Source: Devriesea agamarum (lineage in GTDB: Bacteria > Actinomycetota > Actinomycetes > Actinomycetales > Dermabacteraceae). Taken from it: 64,000 nt of DNA. Positions within the stretch are counted from its first letter, which is position 1. Each line of letters begins with the position of its first letter. Below, in pieces: positions 1-8,007 of this stretch. The notes beneath the pieces were generated by a model. That model was not told the DNA's origin, did not search any database, and saw nothing but the letters and a program-made list of their open reading frames with translations. The position numbers and the translations under genes were made by a program. The stretch lies in the NCBI RefSeq assembly GCF_900070355.1, contig NZ_LN849456.1, forward strand, positions 310,001 through 374,000, written 5' to 3'.

Positions 1-1133
1 TTGAGAAGCAGATTATTGTGGCGGAAATTGCTCTCGTTGGTGCTCATGTAAATAGTGAGAATGAGCCAAAATTCTCCATAGGGCAAGTTTCCGTTGAAAA
101 CTTAGGTAGTTGGGCCGTTTCGTCGCGACCTTTTTGCGATTCGGATGTTTTTGGGGTGAGAGTAAAGAGTGATAGTGGCGAAGAGTTTGCTTTAGGTCGA
201 TACCCTTCGGATTTTGTTGACGATGGGAAACCCGGTATGGATGTCAATTCCATCACCAATGCTGTGTACATGCAGTTTTCGTCACCCATTCCCTATTCTT
301 TGGGAAGTGCAATCTCGCGTGTTCAATCAATCCAGAGCCTAATAACGTTCGCAGCTCACCGCGCAGCTGGAGTGATATGGTTGCGTTTAAAAACTATGAA
401 TTTAGCTTCAAGTTTTCAAAGTGATAAAGCTGCGTTAACAGTCGATGTAATCTATCCGCCTAATATAGTAGGAAACTCCAAGGCTGAAGATGTCGAACGT
501 CGCCATATGCTTTTAGCTTGTGATAGCGCAATCTTTGAGAGGGTTATCTTAGGCTGGCTAGATGTGTGCGAAAGTCTCCTCCCGGCGACGAACCTGCTCC
601 TTGTGTTCCACTATGCATCAGACCGTTACATTGAAAGTTTGATACTTATGGCTGTTGGTGCTGCTGAAGCGCTGCATCAAAGTCTAGGCATAGATGAGTT
701 ACCCATGCCTAAAGAAGTATTCGGTGAAATACGTGAAAATATGCTCACTCAAGCACCCAAAGACCTACGTCCGCGCTTTAAATCCATGATTCAAAATAGG
801 ATGACACTCCGTGAACGGTTGCTTGCACTCGCCGCCAGGCCGGACCAGCAAGCGGTCTCGAAAATTGTATTGGACGTCGAGTTGTGGGCGAAGAAGGCAG
901 TGCGTGCGCGTAATGAGCTCGCGCATACAGCCGCCACTAAAAATCATTCACTGGAGGAATTGTTCGCAATCGTAGAGGTCACTAGGGCTGTCGTAACCTT
1001 GAATATCCTGCATGAACTTGGCGTGTCTCCCGAACGGCAGCGGGAAATTGTCGAAAGAAATCGGTGGATGCGTGGAGTTGTGAAGCAATCCAAACACTGG
1101 TTTAAGGGACAGGATGACGAATCGCCCAAGTAG
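1..1133 (+). CDS. ApeA-like HEPN anti-phage protein, 5' end cut by window
   Basis: The reading frame is open to the first base of the window, so the true start lies upstream and only the C-terminal ~376 residues are visible. Near the visible start the segment LVGAH..SENEPKFS...VENLGSWAV resembles the N-terminal domain of ApeA-type proteins. The segment SLITFAAHRAAGVIWLRL is also typical of that family. Near the C-terminus is RNELAH, the R-x4-H motif of HEPN ribonucleases, followed by a helical tail (LHELGVSPERQREIVERN). ApeA is known as a single-gene abortive-infection defence in which the HEPN domain cleaves RNA; that role is inferred here from family resemblance. Base composition is visibly more AT-rich than the genes after 1.8 kb, and a decayed toxin-antitoxin pair follows, which suggests acquired DNA. 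Recognition is from memory of family motifs, with no database search. Confidence 0.72.
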   Translation, partial: EKQIIVAEIALVGAHVNSENEPKFSIGQVSVENLGSWAVSSRPFCDSDVFGVRVKSDSGEEFALGRYPSDFVDDGKPGMDVNSITNAVYMQFSSPIPYSLGSAISRVQSIQSLITFAAHRAAGVIWLRLKTMNLASSFQSDKAALTVDVIYPPNIVGNSKAEDVERRHMLLACDSAIFERVILGWLDVCESLLPATNLLLVFHYASDRYIESLILMAVGAAEALHQSLGIDELPMPKEVFGEIRENMLTQAPKDLRPRFKSMIQNRMTLRERLLALAARPDQQAVSKIVLDVELWAKKAVRARNELAHTAATKNHSLEELFAIVEVTRAVVTLNILHELGVSPERQREIVERNRWMRGVVKQSKHWFKGQDDESPK

Positions 1134-1184
1134 CCTGTAGGGGTCTTGTGTGTTTTTCGTCATAACGTCACTAGGAAGCGCTGA

Positions 1185-1409
1185 TTAGTGATCGATATAT
1201 TCGGTAGCTAATCCGCCGCCAACTAGTTGAGATAACGCCGAATTGTGCCCATTTTGTGTTATCTAAGTTGCCGTTTTGCTTTGGGAGATTTGACATTTTC
1301 TGACTCTAATACGTTCTGCGAGGTCGGTCGGTGTGAGTCTGGCCTGTTTGCGTACCTCACGGAGGCGGTAAGTCTGAATCTTAGCGAGCTTCCATTCTTT
1401 ACGGGTCAT
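1185..1409 (-). pseudogene. Decayed HigA-type XRE antitoxin
   Basis: Reading the minus strand from the ATG at 1409, the first frame gives YRLREVRKQARLTPTDLAERI, a helix-turn-helix start typical of HigA antitoxins, and stops at 1263. The rest of the family pattern continues in other frames: NGNLDNTK, then MGTIRRYLN, then VGGGLATEYIDH before a stop at 1185-1187. These pieces line up in order with the usual XRE antitoxin C-terminus (..NG.LD.T.VGT.RRY..A.GG.L...). At least two frameshifts and one in-frame stop break it, and the usual N-terminal helix is missing. It lies directly downstream of a HigB remnant, in the order expected for higBA. Confidence 0.68.
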
Positions 1410-1449
1410 GACTTACGCGCGATCAATGGGATGTTTAATAATAAAATCC

Positions 1450-1575
1450 TTAAGGGAGAAGACCTTCGTAATCACTCTCTTTTAACTTGTTCAAGTGATC
1501 GTTAAAAGACCATCGGCTATAGAAGTTTTTGCACCAGCGATTTTTCGTGCAAACCTTACTATCAATGATCGACAT
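1450..1575 (-). pseudogene. C-terminal remnant of HigB/RelE-type toxin
   Basis: The minus strand encodes KNRWCKNF and then FNDHLNKLKES before a stop at 1450. In the neighbouring frame the middle reads SIADGL. Combined across frames this matches the C-terminus of phage-derived HigB toxins (..W.RWYKKNIPIADD.F..HL..LK..). No N-terminal toxin sequence is recognisable upstream, so only the last ~40 residues survive and with frameshifts. Its place 41 nt upstream of the HigA remnant on the same strand supports the pairing. It is certainly non-functional. Confidence 0.6.
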
Positions 1576-1829
1576 AGTCTGCGGAGCCCCTTTCCTTCTT
1601 GAGCTGCGCCTCACGCCTCGCCCTCTCCGCCCACTCACCCCGGGCGTCGATACCTGTCGGGTTCCGATCCGTCCACCCGGTTTGCTCGCGTGCGATGAGC
1701 AAGATCATGGTGGTGCGTCATATCGGTGCAGAGCTCGTGAAGGTATGCACACATGTGAGTGAAAAGCTCGTCGTAGCTGGTCGGCGGGGTTAGGCTTTCC
1801 GCGTTCGCCCATTGTTCGGGAGGAAAGAT
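1576..1829. other. Region upstream of dxs, no intact gene seen
   Basis: No convincing gene is present. On the minus strand a 48-codon frame (1562-1708) has a charged, helical C-terminus but no family I recognise; it could be another decayed accessory fragment. The last bases carry the dxs ribosome-binding site (GGGAGGAAAG just before 1830). Base composition rises here to that of the core genome. Confidence 0.4.
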
Positions 1830-3728
1830 ATGACCACGACTGTGCCGGAGCTCGCCGTGCTAGATGAGATCACTCCAAGTGCCCTGCGTGCACTCGGTGC
1901 ACAGGAGCTCCCACAGCTCGCAAGCGACCTGCGCCGCCGGTTAGTGGAAACGGTGTCCATCCACGGCGGTCACTTGGGGCCGAACCTCGGGGTCGTGGAA
2001 CTGACTATCGCACTTCACCGCACCTTTGAGTCTCCCCGGGAAGCCATCGTGTTCGATACCGGGCATCAGGCGTATGTCCACAAGATGCTGACCGGGCGCA
2101 CCGCTCTCGCCGGTCTGCGAAGAGAAGGCGGAACCTCGGGATATCCCAGTCGTGAAGAATCCGCTCATGACGTCGTAGAGAACTCTCACGCATCCGGCTC
2201 CATCGCGTGGGCACACGGAATTGATCGCGCTAACCGGTTATCCGGTCGCGTGGCCTGTTCCTGCGCGGTGATCGGCGATGGCGCCATGACCGGCGGGGTG
2301 GCCTTGGAAGCGCTGAATGAGCTCGGCGGGGACCGACAATCGCGCACCCTGGTCGTACTCAACGACAACGGGCGATCCTACGCGCCGACGGTCGGAGGGC
2401 TTGCCACGCACCTATATGACCTACGTACCGGTCGGATCCAAGCAGGGCAGGACATCTTCACCTCACTCGGACTGCGATATATCGGGCCAGTGGACGGTCA
2501 CGATCTCGATGCGCTGAACAGTGCCCTCGCCACCGCGCGAGCAGGCTTGCTCACGGGTGAAGGCCCGATGGTTATCCATGTGCTGACCAAAAAGGGATAT
2601 GGATATGCCCGCGCCGAACAGGATGTGCGCGATCACCTTCACGCCACCGGACCATTCCCTCTGGATTCAGAACCGTCGCAGCCGGCGGAAGGCGCCACCA
2701 GCGCGCCATCAGCTGATGCGGACCCGGGAATGCCGCTCGGACTGGACGATGAGAAAATTCCGGCTCCAGCACCAGCAAACACACCCCGCAAAACCACGTG
2801 GACAGATGTCTTTAGTGAGGCTGTATGCGAGGCCGCTGAACGCGAACCAGCCCTGGTGGCGATTAGCGCGGCCATGGTTGATCCGGTCGGTTTAAGCGCG
2901 TTAGAAGAGCGCTACCCGGATCGGGTGATCGATGTTGGTATCGCAGAACAGCTGGCGGTCGATACCGCAGCGGGCCTGTCACGCGGGGGTGCCAAACCTT
3001 TGCTCGCCCTGTATTCGACGTTCCTAACGCGCGCTATCGATCAGGTGCTCATGGACGTGGCGTTGCATCGGGAACCGGTCACGTTCACTCTGGATCGTTC
3101 AGGGGTCACCGGTGATGACGGTCCGAGTCACCACGGAATCTGGGATCTAGGGCTCGCCTGCCAAGTGCCTGGGCTATCCGTATGGGCACCCCGGGACGCC
3201 TCCCGACTGCGGGCGGCGCTGTCCTCATCGCTGGCTCTTACCGAGGGTCCCGGTCTTGTGCGGTTCCCCAAGGGAGCAGTGACGGAAGACCTTCCGGCCA
3301 TCGCCACCAATGAGGCAGGGGATACCTTGCACGGCGATGATCAGGATCCCATTGTTTTGATCGGCTATGGCTCACTCCTGACTGAAGCTGTCGAAGCGGC
3401 CACGGCACTGGCTCGTGAAGGAATTCGAGTGCAGGTCATTGACCCGGTGCAGGCACTTCCACATCGCGAGGCTCTGATTCGCCGTGCCTGCGAAGCGAAT
3501 GTTGTCCTCACCTTGGAAGACGGTGTGGCTTCGCGCGGGGTAGGCGCCGCTTTTATACATCAGCTCGTGACCGGTGTACGCCCGGGGCAGAGGATTCCCC
3601 TCGTGCGCACTCTCGGGGTGCCGCAGGAGTTTATTTCCCACGCGAACCGTTCGAGTATTTTGATGCGCTGCGGACTAGATGCGCAGGGTATTGCGGACTC
3701 GATCCGTGAGGTTTCGAAGACCAGGTAG
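1830..3728 (+). CDS. dxs: 1-deoxy-D-xylulose-5-phosphate synthase
   Basis: This thiamine-diphosphate enzyme condenses pyruvate with glyceraldehyde-3-phosphate, the first step of the MEP isoprenoid pathway in the cytosol. Seen: the N-terminal block FDTGHQAYVHKMLTGR, the ThDP/Mg motif GDGAMTGGVALEALNELG followed by NDNGRSYAPT, the second domain with VGIAEQ and YSTFLTRAIDQ, and DRSGVTGDDGPSHHG. Length is 632 residues, normal for the family. I chose the ATG at 1830 because a strong GGAGGAAAG site precedes it; a TTG 18 nt upstream is possible but lies inside that site. A Pro/Ala/Glu-rich linker (about residues 278-320) separates the domains and looks longer than usual. The gene stands alone, converging with map. 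Confidence 0.96.
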   Translation: MTTTVPELAVLDEITPSALRALGAQELPQLASDLRRRLVETVSIHGGHLGPNLGVVELTIALHRTFESPREAIVFDTGHQAYVHKMLTGRTALAGLRREGGTSGYPSREESAHDVVENSHASGSIAWAHGIDRANRLSGRVACSCAVIGDGAMTGGVALEALNELGGDRQSRTLVVLNDNGRSYAPTVGGLATHLYDLRTGRIQAGQDIFTSLGLRYIGPVDGHDLDALNSALATARAGLLTGEGPMVIHVLTKKGYGYARAEQDVRDHLHATGPFPLDSEPSQPAEGATSAPSADADPGMPLGLDDEKIPAPAPANTPRKTTWTDVFSEAVCEAAEREPALVAISAAMVDPVGLSALEERYPDRVIDVGIAEQLAVDTAAGLSRGGAKPLLALYSTFLTRAIDQVLMDVALHREPVTFTLDRSGVTGDDGPSHHGIWDLGLACQVPGLSVWAPRDASRLRAALSSSLALTEGPGLVRFPKGAVTEDLPAIATNEAGDTLHGDDQDPIVLIGYGSLLTEAVEAATALAREGIRVQVIDPVQALPHREALIRRACEANVVLTLEDGVASRGVGAAFIHQLVTGVRPGQRIPLVRTLGVPQEFISHANRSSILMRCGLDAQGIADSIREVSKTR

Positions 3729-3868
3729 GGCCCAGATCATCCCACCGACAGGGAAGCGATTCGGCTCGAGAGACTCAGCGACAGATAAGCGGCCCAGTTC
3801 GATCACTTCGGAACCCTAGATCATCTCGGCCCCATGCCCGCGATCACATTCCCGCCAGAGTCGCTTGA

Positions 3869-4690
3869 TCACATCGGCGTCAGAGTCGAGCGGGGCGATG
3901 GATCATCGGTGCGTTCAGTGAGTAGTCGTGCCCCCTCCTCGGTAACCACCACGGTGTGCTCCGCGTGGGCCCCGCGCGCTCCGTTTTTCGATCGCAGAGT
4001 CCAACCGTCGGCATCAGTGACCAGCTGATCTGTTCCGCGCATTAGGAACGGCTCCACAGTAATGACGCTGCCGACCGGGAGCACCACTCCGTGTCCGGGG
4101 CGACCACGATTGGGTACGAAAGGTTCCTCGTGCATGGTCTGGCCCACACCATGCCCGCCAAACTGAGCATTCACGCGGTACCCAAGATCGGTAGCGGCCC
4201 TATGTACCGCGTATCCGATATCCTCGACGGTCCCATGCGGCCGAACCGCATCGATTCCCGCCCAGAGCACGGTTTCGGTGTCGCGAATTAATGTCAGGTC
4301 TGAGTCAGACGGGGTACCCACCGGGATAGTGAGGCAGGAATCAGCGACCCAACCATCGAGTGAGACCGCAAAATCCAACGACAGCAAATCGCCGTCGCGC
4401 AAAACATAGTCGTACGGACGCCCGTGCAATACCGAGTCGTTCACCGACGTGCAGATCACTTTGCCAAACGGGTAGGCGCCGAATCGAGGGTGATAGTCGA
4501 TATAACAGCTCTCGGCTCCCGCTTCGCGGATCAGACGGTGGGTTTCGGCGTCTATCTCTAAAAGGTTCCACCCGACGTCAATGATCCGGCGCAGATGAGA
4601 CAGAGTGTCGGCGACAAACCGACCTGTCCGGGCAATAGCTTCAATCTGCTGGGGTGTGCGCACTGGAGCGGACGCGGAATGTCGAGCCAT
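3869..4690 (-). CDS. map: Methionine aminopeptidase, type I
   Basis: It removes the initiator methionine from nascent proteins. The 273-residue sequence carries the five metal ligands in order: Asp in LSLDFAV, Asp in GWVADSC, His in GHGVGQTMHEEPF, Glu in ITVEPF and Glu in the C-terminal AEHTVVVTEEG. Length and absence of an N-terminal zinc-finger extension fit the bacterial type I enzyme. Here it is separate from the secY-adk ribosomal locus where many actinobacteria keep one map copy, so it may be a second paralogue. It converges with dxs and lies just downstream of ctaA on the same strand, 25 nt after it. Confidence 0.93.
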   Translation of the reverse strand: MARHSASAPVRTPQQIEAIARTGRFVADTLSHLRRIIDVGWNLLEIDAETHRLIREAGAESCYIDYHPRFGAYPFGKVICTSVNDSVLHGRPYDYVLRDGDLLSLDFAVSLDGWVADSCLTIPVGTPSDSDLTLIRDTETVLWAGIDAVRPHGTVEDIGYAVHRAATDLGYRVNAQFGGHGVGQTMHEEPFVPNRGRPGHGVVLPVGSVITVEPFLMRGTDQLVTDADGWTLRSKNGARGAHAEHTVVVTEEGARLLTERTDDPSPRSTLTPM

Positions 4691-4715
4691 AGCGTCAGGT
4701 TATCGGTAGCACCTG

Positions 4716-5726
4716 TTATACGGATGTGGGCTGATGTTCAGACGACGGTGCTGTGCTCACGCGAGGTTCAGATCCATCCCAGGCGTAAAGACTCGCCCCG
4801 AGCCAAGAAACCGCTGCTGCGAGTAACGCGGAACCGGCCAGATGAAAACCGACCAACACTTCAGGAAGCCCCGTGAAGTACTGAACGTATCCAATAACGG
4901 CTTGCAGAATCGTCACAATGCCCACTGCCCACGCGGCGCGGAGGGTTTTACGCTGAGCATGGACCAAATAGAGCGCCACCACCATGCCAATAAGGACACC
5001 GATGAACACCATCACCACATCGGCGTGGAGCCAGCTCATCGCACGCGGATCAAATGGCAGACGTGCCGGGTACTGCGCATCTCCGGAATGGGGGCCTGAG
5101 CCAGTCACGAGGGTGCCCAGCACCAGCACGGTAAACGTGAGAACGGCGAGCACCCAGTAGAGAACATAGACGATGCGCTGATAAAGGCGCCGTCGAATTC
5201 CGGAGCCGTCGTAGAGCCGGTACACCAACACCGCAGAAATTGCGATCAAAACGGGGGAGAGCAAGAAATGAGGGCCAACCACCCCGGGGTGTAGATCAGC
5301 CAGCACGCTGAGTCCACCGACCACGGCTTGCACAATGGTGAGAATCAGAGGCCAGATCGCGAGGTGGAGGAATCCTGAACCCTTGTGCTTAAGCTGGCGG
5401 ATCGTCACGACCAGCAGCAACACCGCAAAGAAGGTGAGCACGCCCGCCAGGGTGCGGTTGCCGAACTCAATCAAAGGGTGAATGTCGAGCTCATGTTTCA
5501 TCACCGGTGTGAAGGAACCGGGTGTGCACTGGGGCCAAGTGGAACATCCCAGGCCGGAACCGGTCAGCCGCACCACGCCACCGGTGACGATAATGCCCAT
5601 CTGGCACACGAGATTTCCCCAGAACGCGAAACGTGCGAGCCGGGAGGGTGAGAAATCCGAATCAGAGGTCGGCGCGGATGCCCCAGTCGGTGCGGTGGGG
5701 CTAAGGGACGCTGGGTCGGAACTCAT
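4716..5726 (-). CDS. ctaA: Heme A synthase (COX15/CtaA family)
   Basis: This membrane enzyme oxidises a methyl group of heme O to the formyl of heme A for aa3-type cytochrome oxidase. The 336 residues form about eight hydrophobic segments. Near the first helix is GGVVRLTGSGLGCSTWPQC, with the Cys pair known in the Gram-positive CtaA type, followed by HPLIEFGNRTLAG containing the essential Glu. Further His residues that could bind heme occur in HFLLSP, GPHSGD, HADVV and GFHLAG. The order ctaA, ABC permease, ABC ATPase, then divergent sufR matches the Mycobacterium tuberculosis Rv1456c-Rv1460 neighbourhood. The upstream region contains a direct repeat described separately. Confidence 0.93.
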   Translation of the reverse strand: MSSDPASLSPTAPTGASAPTSDSDFSPSRLARFAFWGNLVCQMGIIVTGGVVRLTGSGLGCSTWPQCTPGSFTPVMKHELDIHPLIEFGNRTLAGVLTFFAVLLLVVTIRQLKHKGSGFLHLAIWPLILTIVQAVVGGLSVLADLHPGVVGPHFLLSPVLIAISAVLVYRLYDGSGIRRRLYQRIVYVLYWVLAVLTFTVLVLGTLVTGSGPHSGDAQYPARLPFDPRAMSWLHADVVMVFIGVLIGMVVALYLVHAQRKTLRAAWAVGIVTILQAVIGYVQYFTGLPEVLVGFHLAGSALLAAAVSWLGASLYAWDGSEPRVSTAPSSEHQPTSV

Positions 5727-5810
5727 GTTCTCAGTCTAAAAGGGTCAACTAGATACGAAGGCTGCTCACGTCGGGACGGCTTCGGTCGCAGATGTCAGAT
5801 GGGTCACGTC

Positions 5811-5869
5811 GGGGTGTGGTTGATCAGCTGGTGCCGTCTCAAGGGCGGGGTGTTGTCGATTAGCTGGTG
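5811..5869. repeat. Direct repeat upstream of ctaA
   Basis: A 23-nt unit at 5811-5833 recurs at 5847-5869 with three mismatches and a 36-nt period. A shorter CACGTCGGG element also occurs twice just before it. The repeats fall in the 186-nt gap between the permease stop and the ctaA start, where a ctaA promoter would be expected. They could be operator sites or chance. Confidence 0.45.
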
Positions 5870-5912
5870 GATACATCGAGGGGACGCGCGATGCCGGGGC
5901 TCAGCTGTCCAC

Positions 5913-6731
5913 CTAGGCCGAGGTCCAACGGAATAGCTTCGCCACCAGGCCCGTACCAATAATGGCCCACACCGCGAGGGATAGACAGGCCATAGCGTCG
6001 ATATGGCCCGAAATGAGCGCTGATCGCATACCGTCACCCAAACCCGCCGATGGTAAAAGGTGCAGGACACCTTGAGCCCAGGATGGGTAGTTATGCAACG
6101 GAATCGCGATGCCTCCGAGCGCAACCAAGAGCAAAAACAAGGTATTGGCCAGCGCCAGCACCGCTTCGGTGCGGAGAGTTCCCGCGAGCAGAAGGCCGAG
6201 CGAGGTCATCGCCCACGCGCCGAGAATCCACATGGGTACCGCGGCGAGAATGCCTCCGATCTCGGGCCGCCAACCCATAATGAGGGCGAGGACTCCCAGC
6301 ACCATGAACTGCAAGAGCTGGACCACGATCACAGCCCCGATTTTCCCCAGCAGATAACCGTCGCGTCCCAATGGTGTGGTCGCTACCCAGCGCAATACCC
6401 CGGCGCGGCGATCGAATCCGGTGGCGATCGCTTGCGATGTAAACGAGGTGGACAAAATTGCCGTCGCGAACATGGCAGCGGCCGCCGTATTAATAGGGGA
6501 AATGCCGTCAAGTCGGCCCACGGGCACAAAGCGGAGCGCACCCAGCAGCATCGCAGGCATGATGATCGCCACCAATAGCTGTTCACCGTTGCTCAGCAAA
6601 ATCTTGGTTTCAAAGCCGATGTGGGTAAGGACCCGTCGCAAAACGGGAGCGGGCCGCGCCAAGGTGCCGTGAGTAGAGGGTGTAGCTGGTGGCGGGGGCG
6701 TCGATGCACGGTGCGGTGAAATGGACGTCAC
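5913..6731 (-). CDS. ABC-2 type transporter permease
   Basis: A 272-residue membrane protein with about six hydrophobic helices (for example ILLSNGEQLLVAIIMPAMLLG, then VIVVQLLQFMVLGVLALIMG). The architecture matches ABC-2 export permeases encoded next to a single ATPase. It starts at a GTG overlapping the stop of the ATPase gene by 4 nt (GTGA), so the two are translationally coupled. In M. tuberculosis the equivalent pair sits between ctaA and sufR, which hints at a link to heme or respiratory chain assembly, but the substrate is unknown. Confidence 0.88.
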   Translation of the reverse strand: MTSISPHRASTPPPPATPSTHGTLARPAPVLRRVLTHIGFETKILLSNGEQLLVAIIMPAMLLGALRFVPVGRLDGISPINTAAAAMFATAILSTSFTSQAIATGFDRRAGVLRWVATTPLGRDGYLLGKIGAVIVVQLLQFMVLGVLALIMGWRPEIGGILAAVPMWILGAWAMTSLGLLLAGTLRTEAVLALANTLFLLLVALGGIAIPLHNYPSWAQGVLHLLPSAGLGDGMRSALISGHIDAMACLSLAVWAIIGTGLVAKLFRWTSA

Positions 6732-7885
6732 GGCATGTCCTTCGTGTGGGGACGAATGTCTTGAGATTGGTGACGAGTGTCCTGAAAACGGCGCCGGATG
6801 TCCTCAGAGGAGCCGTGGGTGTCCTCGGAAGGGCGCCGGATATCCTCAGATGGGCTTCGGGTGCCTGCAGAACGGTTCTGGTCAGCTGACGTCTGCATCT
6901 GTTCCGCCAGCGTCGTCCGCTCTGCTGGTGTCTTCTGCTCTGATGACGGTGCCTGTTCTAACGGCGAAGAGCGTTCCGATGGTTCGGAGGCGCGCAGGCT
7001 CAAAAGCACGTCCTCAAGGTCGCGCCCATCTCCACCGTCAGAAAGATTCACCGTGATCCGATGACGCTGAGCCAGCTCCTGGAGGTCTTGGCGCAGCGCG
7101 TCCGCGTCCTCGGCGCTCACCCCGGTAAAGGATGCGACCAGGCGAGATGTGCCGTCGCCGCGCAGAGCCTGGACGACATCGCGGGGAGTACCGTCGGCGA
7201 GAATGCGTCCGCGGTCGATCACCACAATATGGTCCGACAGTGCTTCAGCTTCATCCATGAGATGAGTGGTCAAGACAACCGCGACCCCGTCGGCTTTGAG
7301 CTCGCGGATGAGTTCCCAGACAGTTCGACGCACATAGGGGTCCATCCCCGCAGTCGGTTCGTCGAGGAACACCAGCTCAGGACGGCCCAGCAGCGCCAGA
7401 GCTAGTGCCAGCCGCTGACGTTGCCCGCCGGACAGTCGCCGCACCATGGTGCGTGCAAAGTCCGTGATACCAAGACGCTCACTGAGTTCGTCGATGGGGC
7501 GAGGGCAGGCGTAGTGGCGTGAGGCGTATCGCAGCAGATCGCCAGCCCGTGCCGACGTCATGAGCCCGCCATCTTGCAGCATCACCCCCACCCGCGCCCG
7601 GTGGGCGGGCGAGGCGTGCCATGGGTCGGTTCCCAGCGCAAGAACGCGACCGGAATCGGGGCGCACAAGGCCCACCGCACAGGCAATAGCGGTCGACTTT
7701 CCCGCGCCGTTGGGGCCAAGCAGCGTGGTGACTTCACCGTGCCGGGCGGTGAGGTCAATTCCTGCTGCTGCATGCGCTGGACCGTAGGACTTGACCAAGC
7801 CCTGAATAGTCAATGCGATGTGCGGGGCGACTTCTTTGTTCTGATTCGTCATCTCGTGGCACATCGTAGACGCCGAGGGCCGCAT
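6728..7885 (-). CDS. ABC transporter ATP-binding protein with repeat tail
   Basis: The first ~235 residues are a complete ABC ATPase: Walker A GPNGAGKST, Q-loop in MLQDGG, signature LSGGQRQR, Walker B LVFLDEPT and switch His in LTTHLMDE. A regulatory segment follows to about residue 300. The last ~85 residues are unlike the family: a low-complexity Ser/Glu/Gln/Thr-rich stretch ending in six consecutive heptapeptides of the form xxxSEDI/xxxSEDT, encoded by 21-nt repeats. Homologues normally stop after the regulatory segment. The start is uncertain; ATG codons at 7885, 7864 and 7852 are all possible and none has a strong ribosome-binding site. It is coupled to the permease gene and divergent from sufR. 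Confidence 0.9.
   Translation of the reverse strand: MRPSASTMCHEMTNQNKEVAPHIALTIQGLVKSYGPAHAAAGIDLTARHGEVTTLLGPNGAGKSTAIACAVGLVRPDSGRVLALGTDPWHASPAHRARVGVMLQDGGLMTSARAGDLLRYASRHYACPRPIDELSERLGITDFARTMVRRLSGGQRQRLALALALLGRPELVFLDEPTAGMDPYVRRTVWELIRELKADGVAVVLTTHLMDEAEALSDHIVVIDRGRILADGTPRDVVQALRGDGTSRLVASFTGVSAEDADALRQDLQELAQRHRITVNLSDGGDGRDLEDVLLSLRASEPSERSSPLEQAPSSEQKTPAERTTLAEQMQTSADQNRSAGTRSPSEDIRRPSEDTHGSSEDIRRRFQDTRHQSQDIRPHTKDMP
6734..6859 (-). repeat. Six 21-nt tandem repeats in the ATPase gene 3' end
   Basis: The repeat encodes RSPSEDI, RRPSEDT, HGSSEDI, RRRFQDT, RHQSQDI and RPHTKDM in succession, immediately before a final Pro and the stop. The units are diverged at DNA level but keep strict 21-nt spacing. 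On the plus strand each unit begins with TGTCCT or close to it. A less regular extension of the same repeat may reach further into the gene (..AEQ, ..SEQ). Confidence 0.85.
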
Positions 7886-8007
7886 CGGGCGAGATAGACC
7901 CGGCAGCGGCGTCCACTTTCATAATTCCAAAACACTGATGTCGTAAAATCGTCTGCAGCCGATGGTCGGCTTCGATCTGATCGGCATAAAACGCGGAGGG
8001 AGGTGTG

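Noticed and set aside
1245-1505. Plus-strand frame of 86 codons
   Set aside because: It lies opposite the HigA/HigB remnants, has no ribosome-binding site and no family resemblance; the minus-strand reading explains these bases better.
1562-1708. Short minus-strand frame with a charged helical end (ARGEWAERARREAQLKKERG)
   Set aside because: Too short, not recognised, and overlaps the HigB remnant in another frame; kept only as a possible decayed fragment.
6734-6859. Regular repeats as a CRISPR array
   Set aside because: The 21-nt units are contiguous, in frame and coding, with no spacers.
6721-7056. Plus-strand Cys-rich frame with regular C-x-C spacing
   Set aside because: The regular cysteines are a by-product of the 21-nt repeats in the minus-strand ATPase gene.
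7886-8007. A SufR operator between the ABC gene and sufR
   Set aside because: I looked for the mycobacterial (ACACT..TGTGA) and cyanobacterial (CAAC-N6-GTTG) inverted repeats and found only a half-site ACACT, which is not enough to call.
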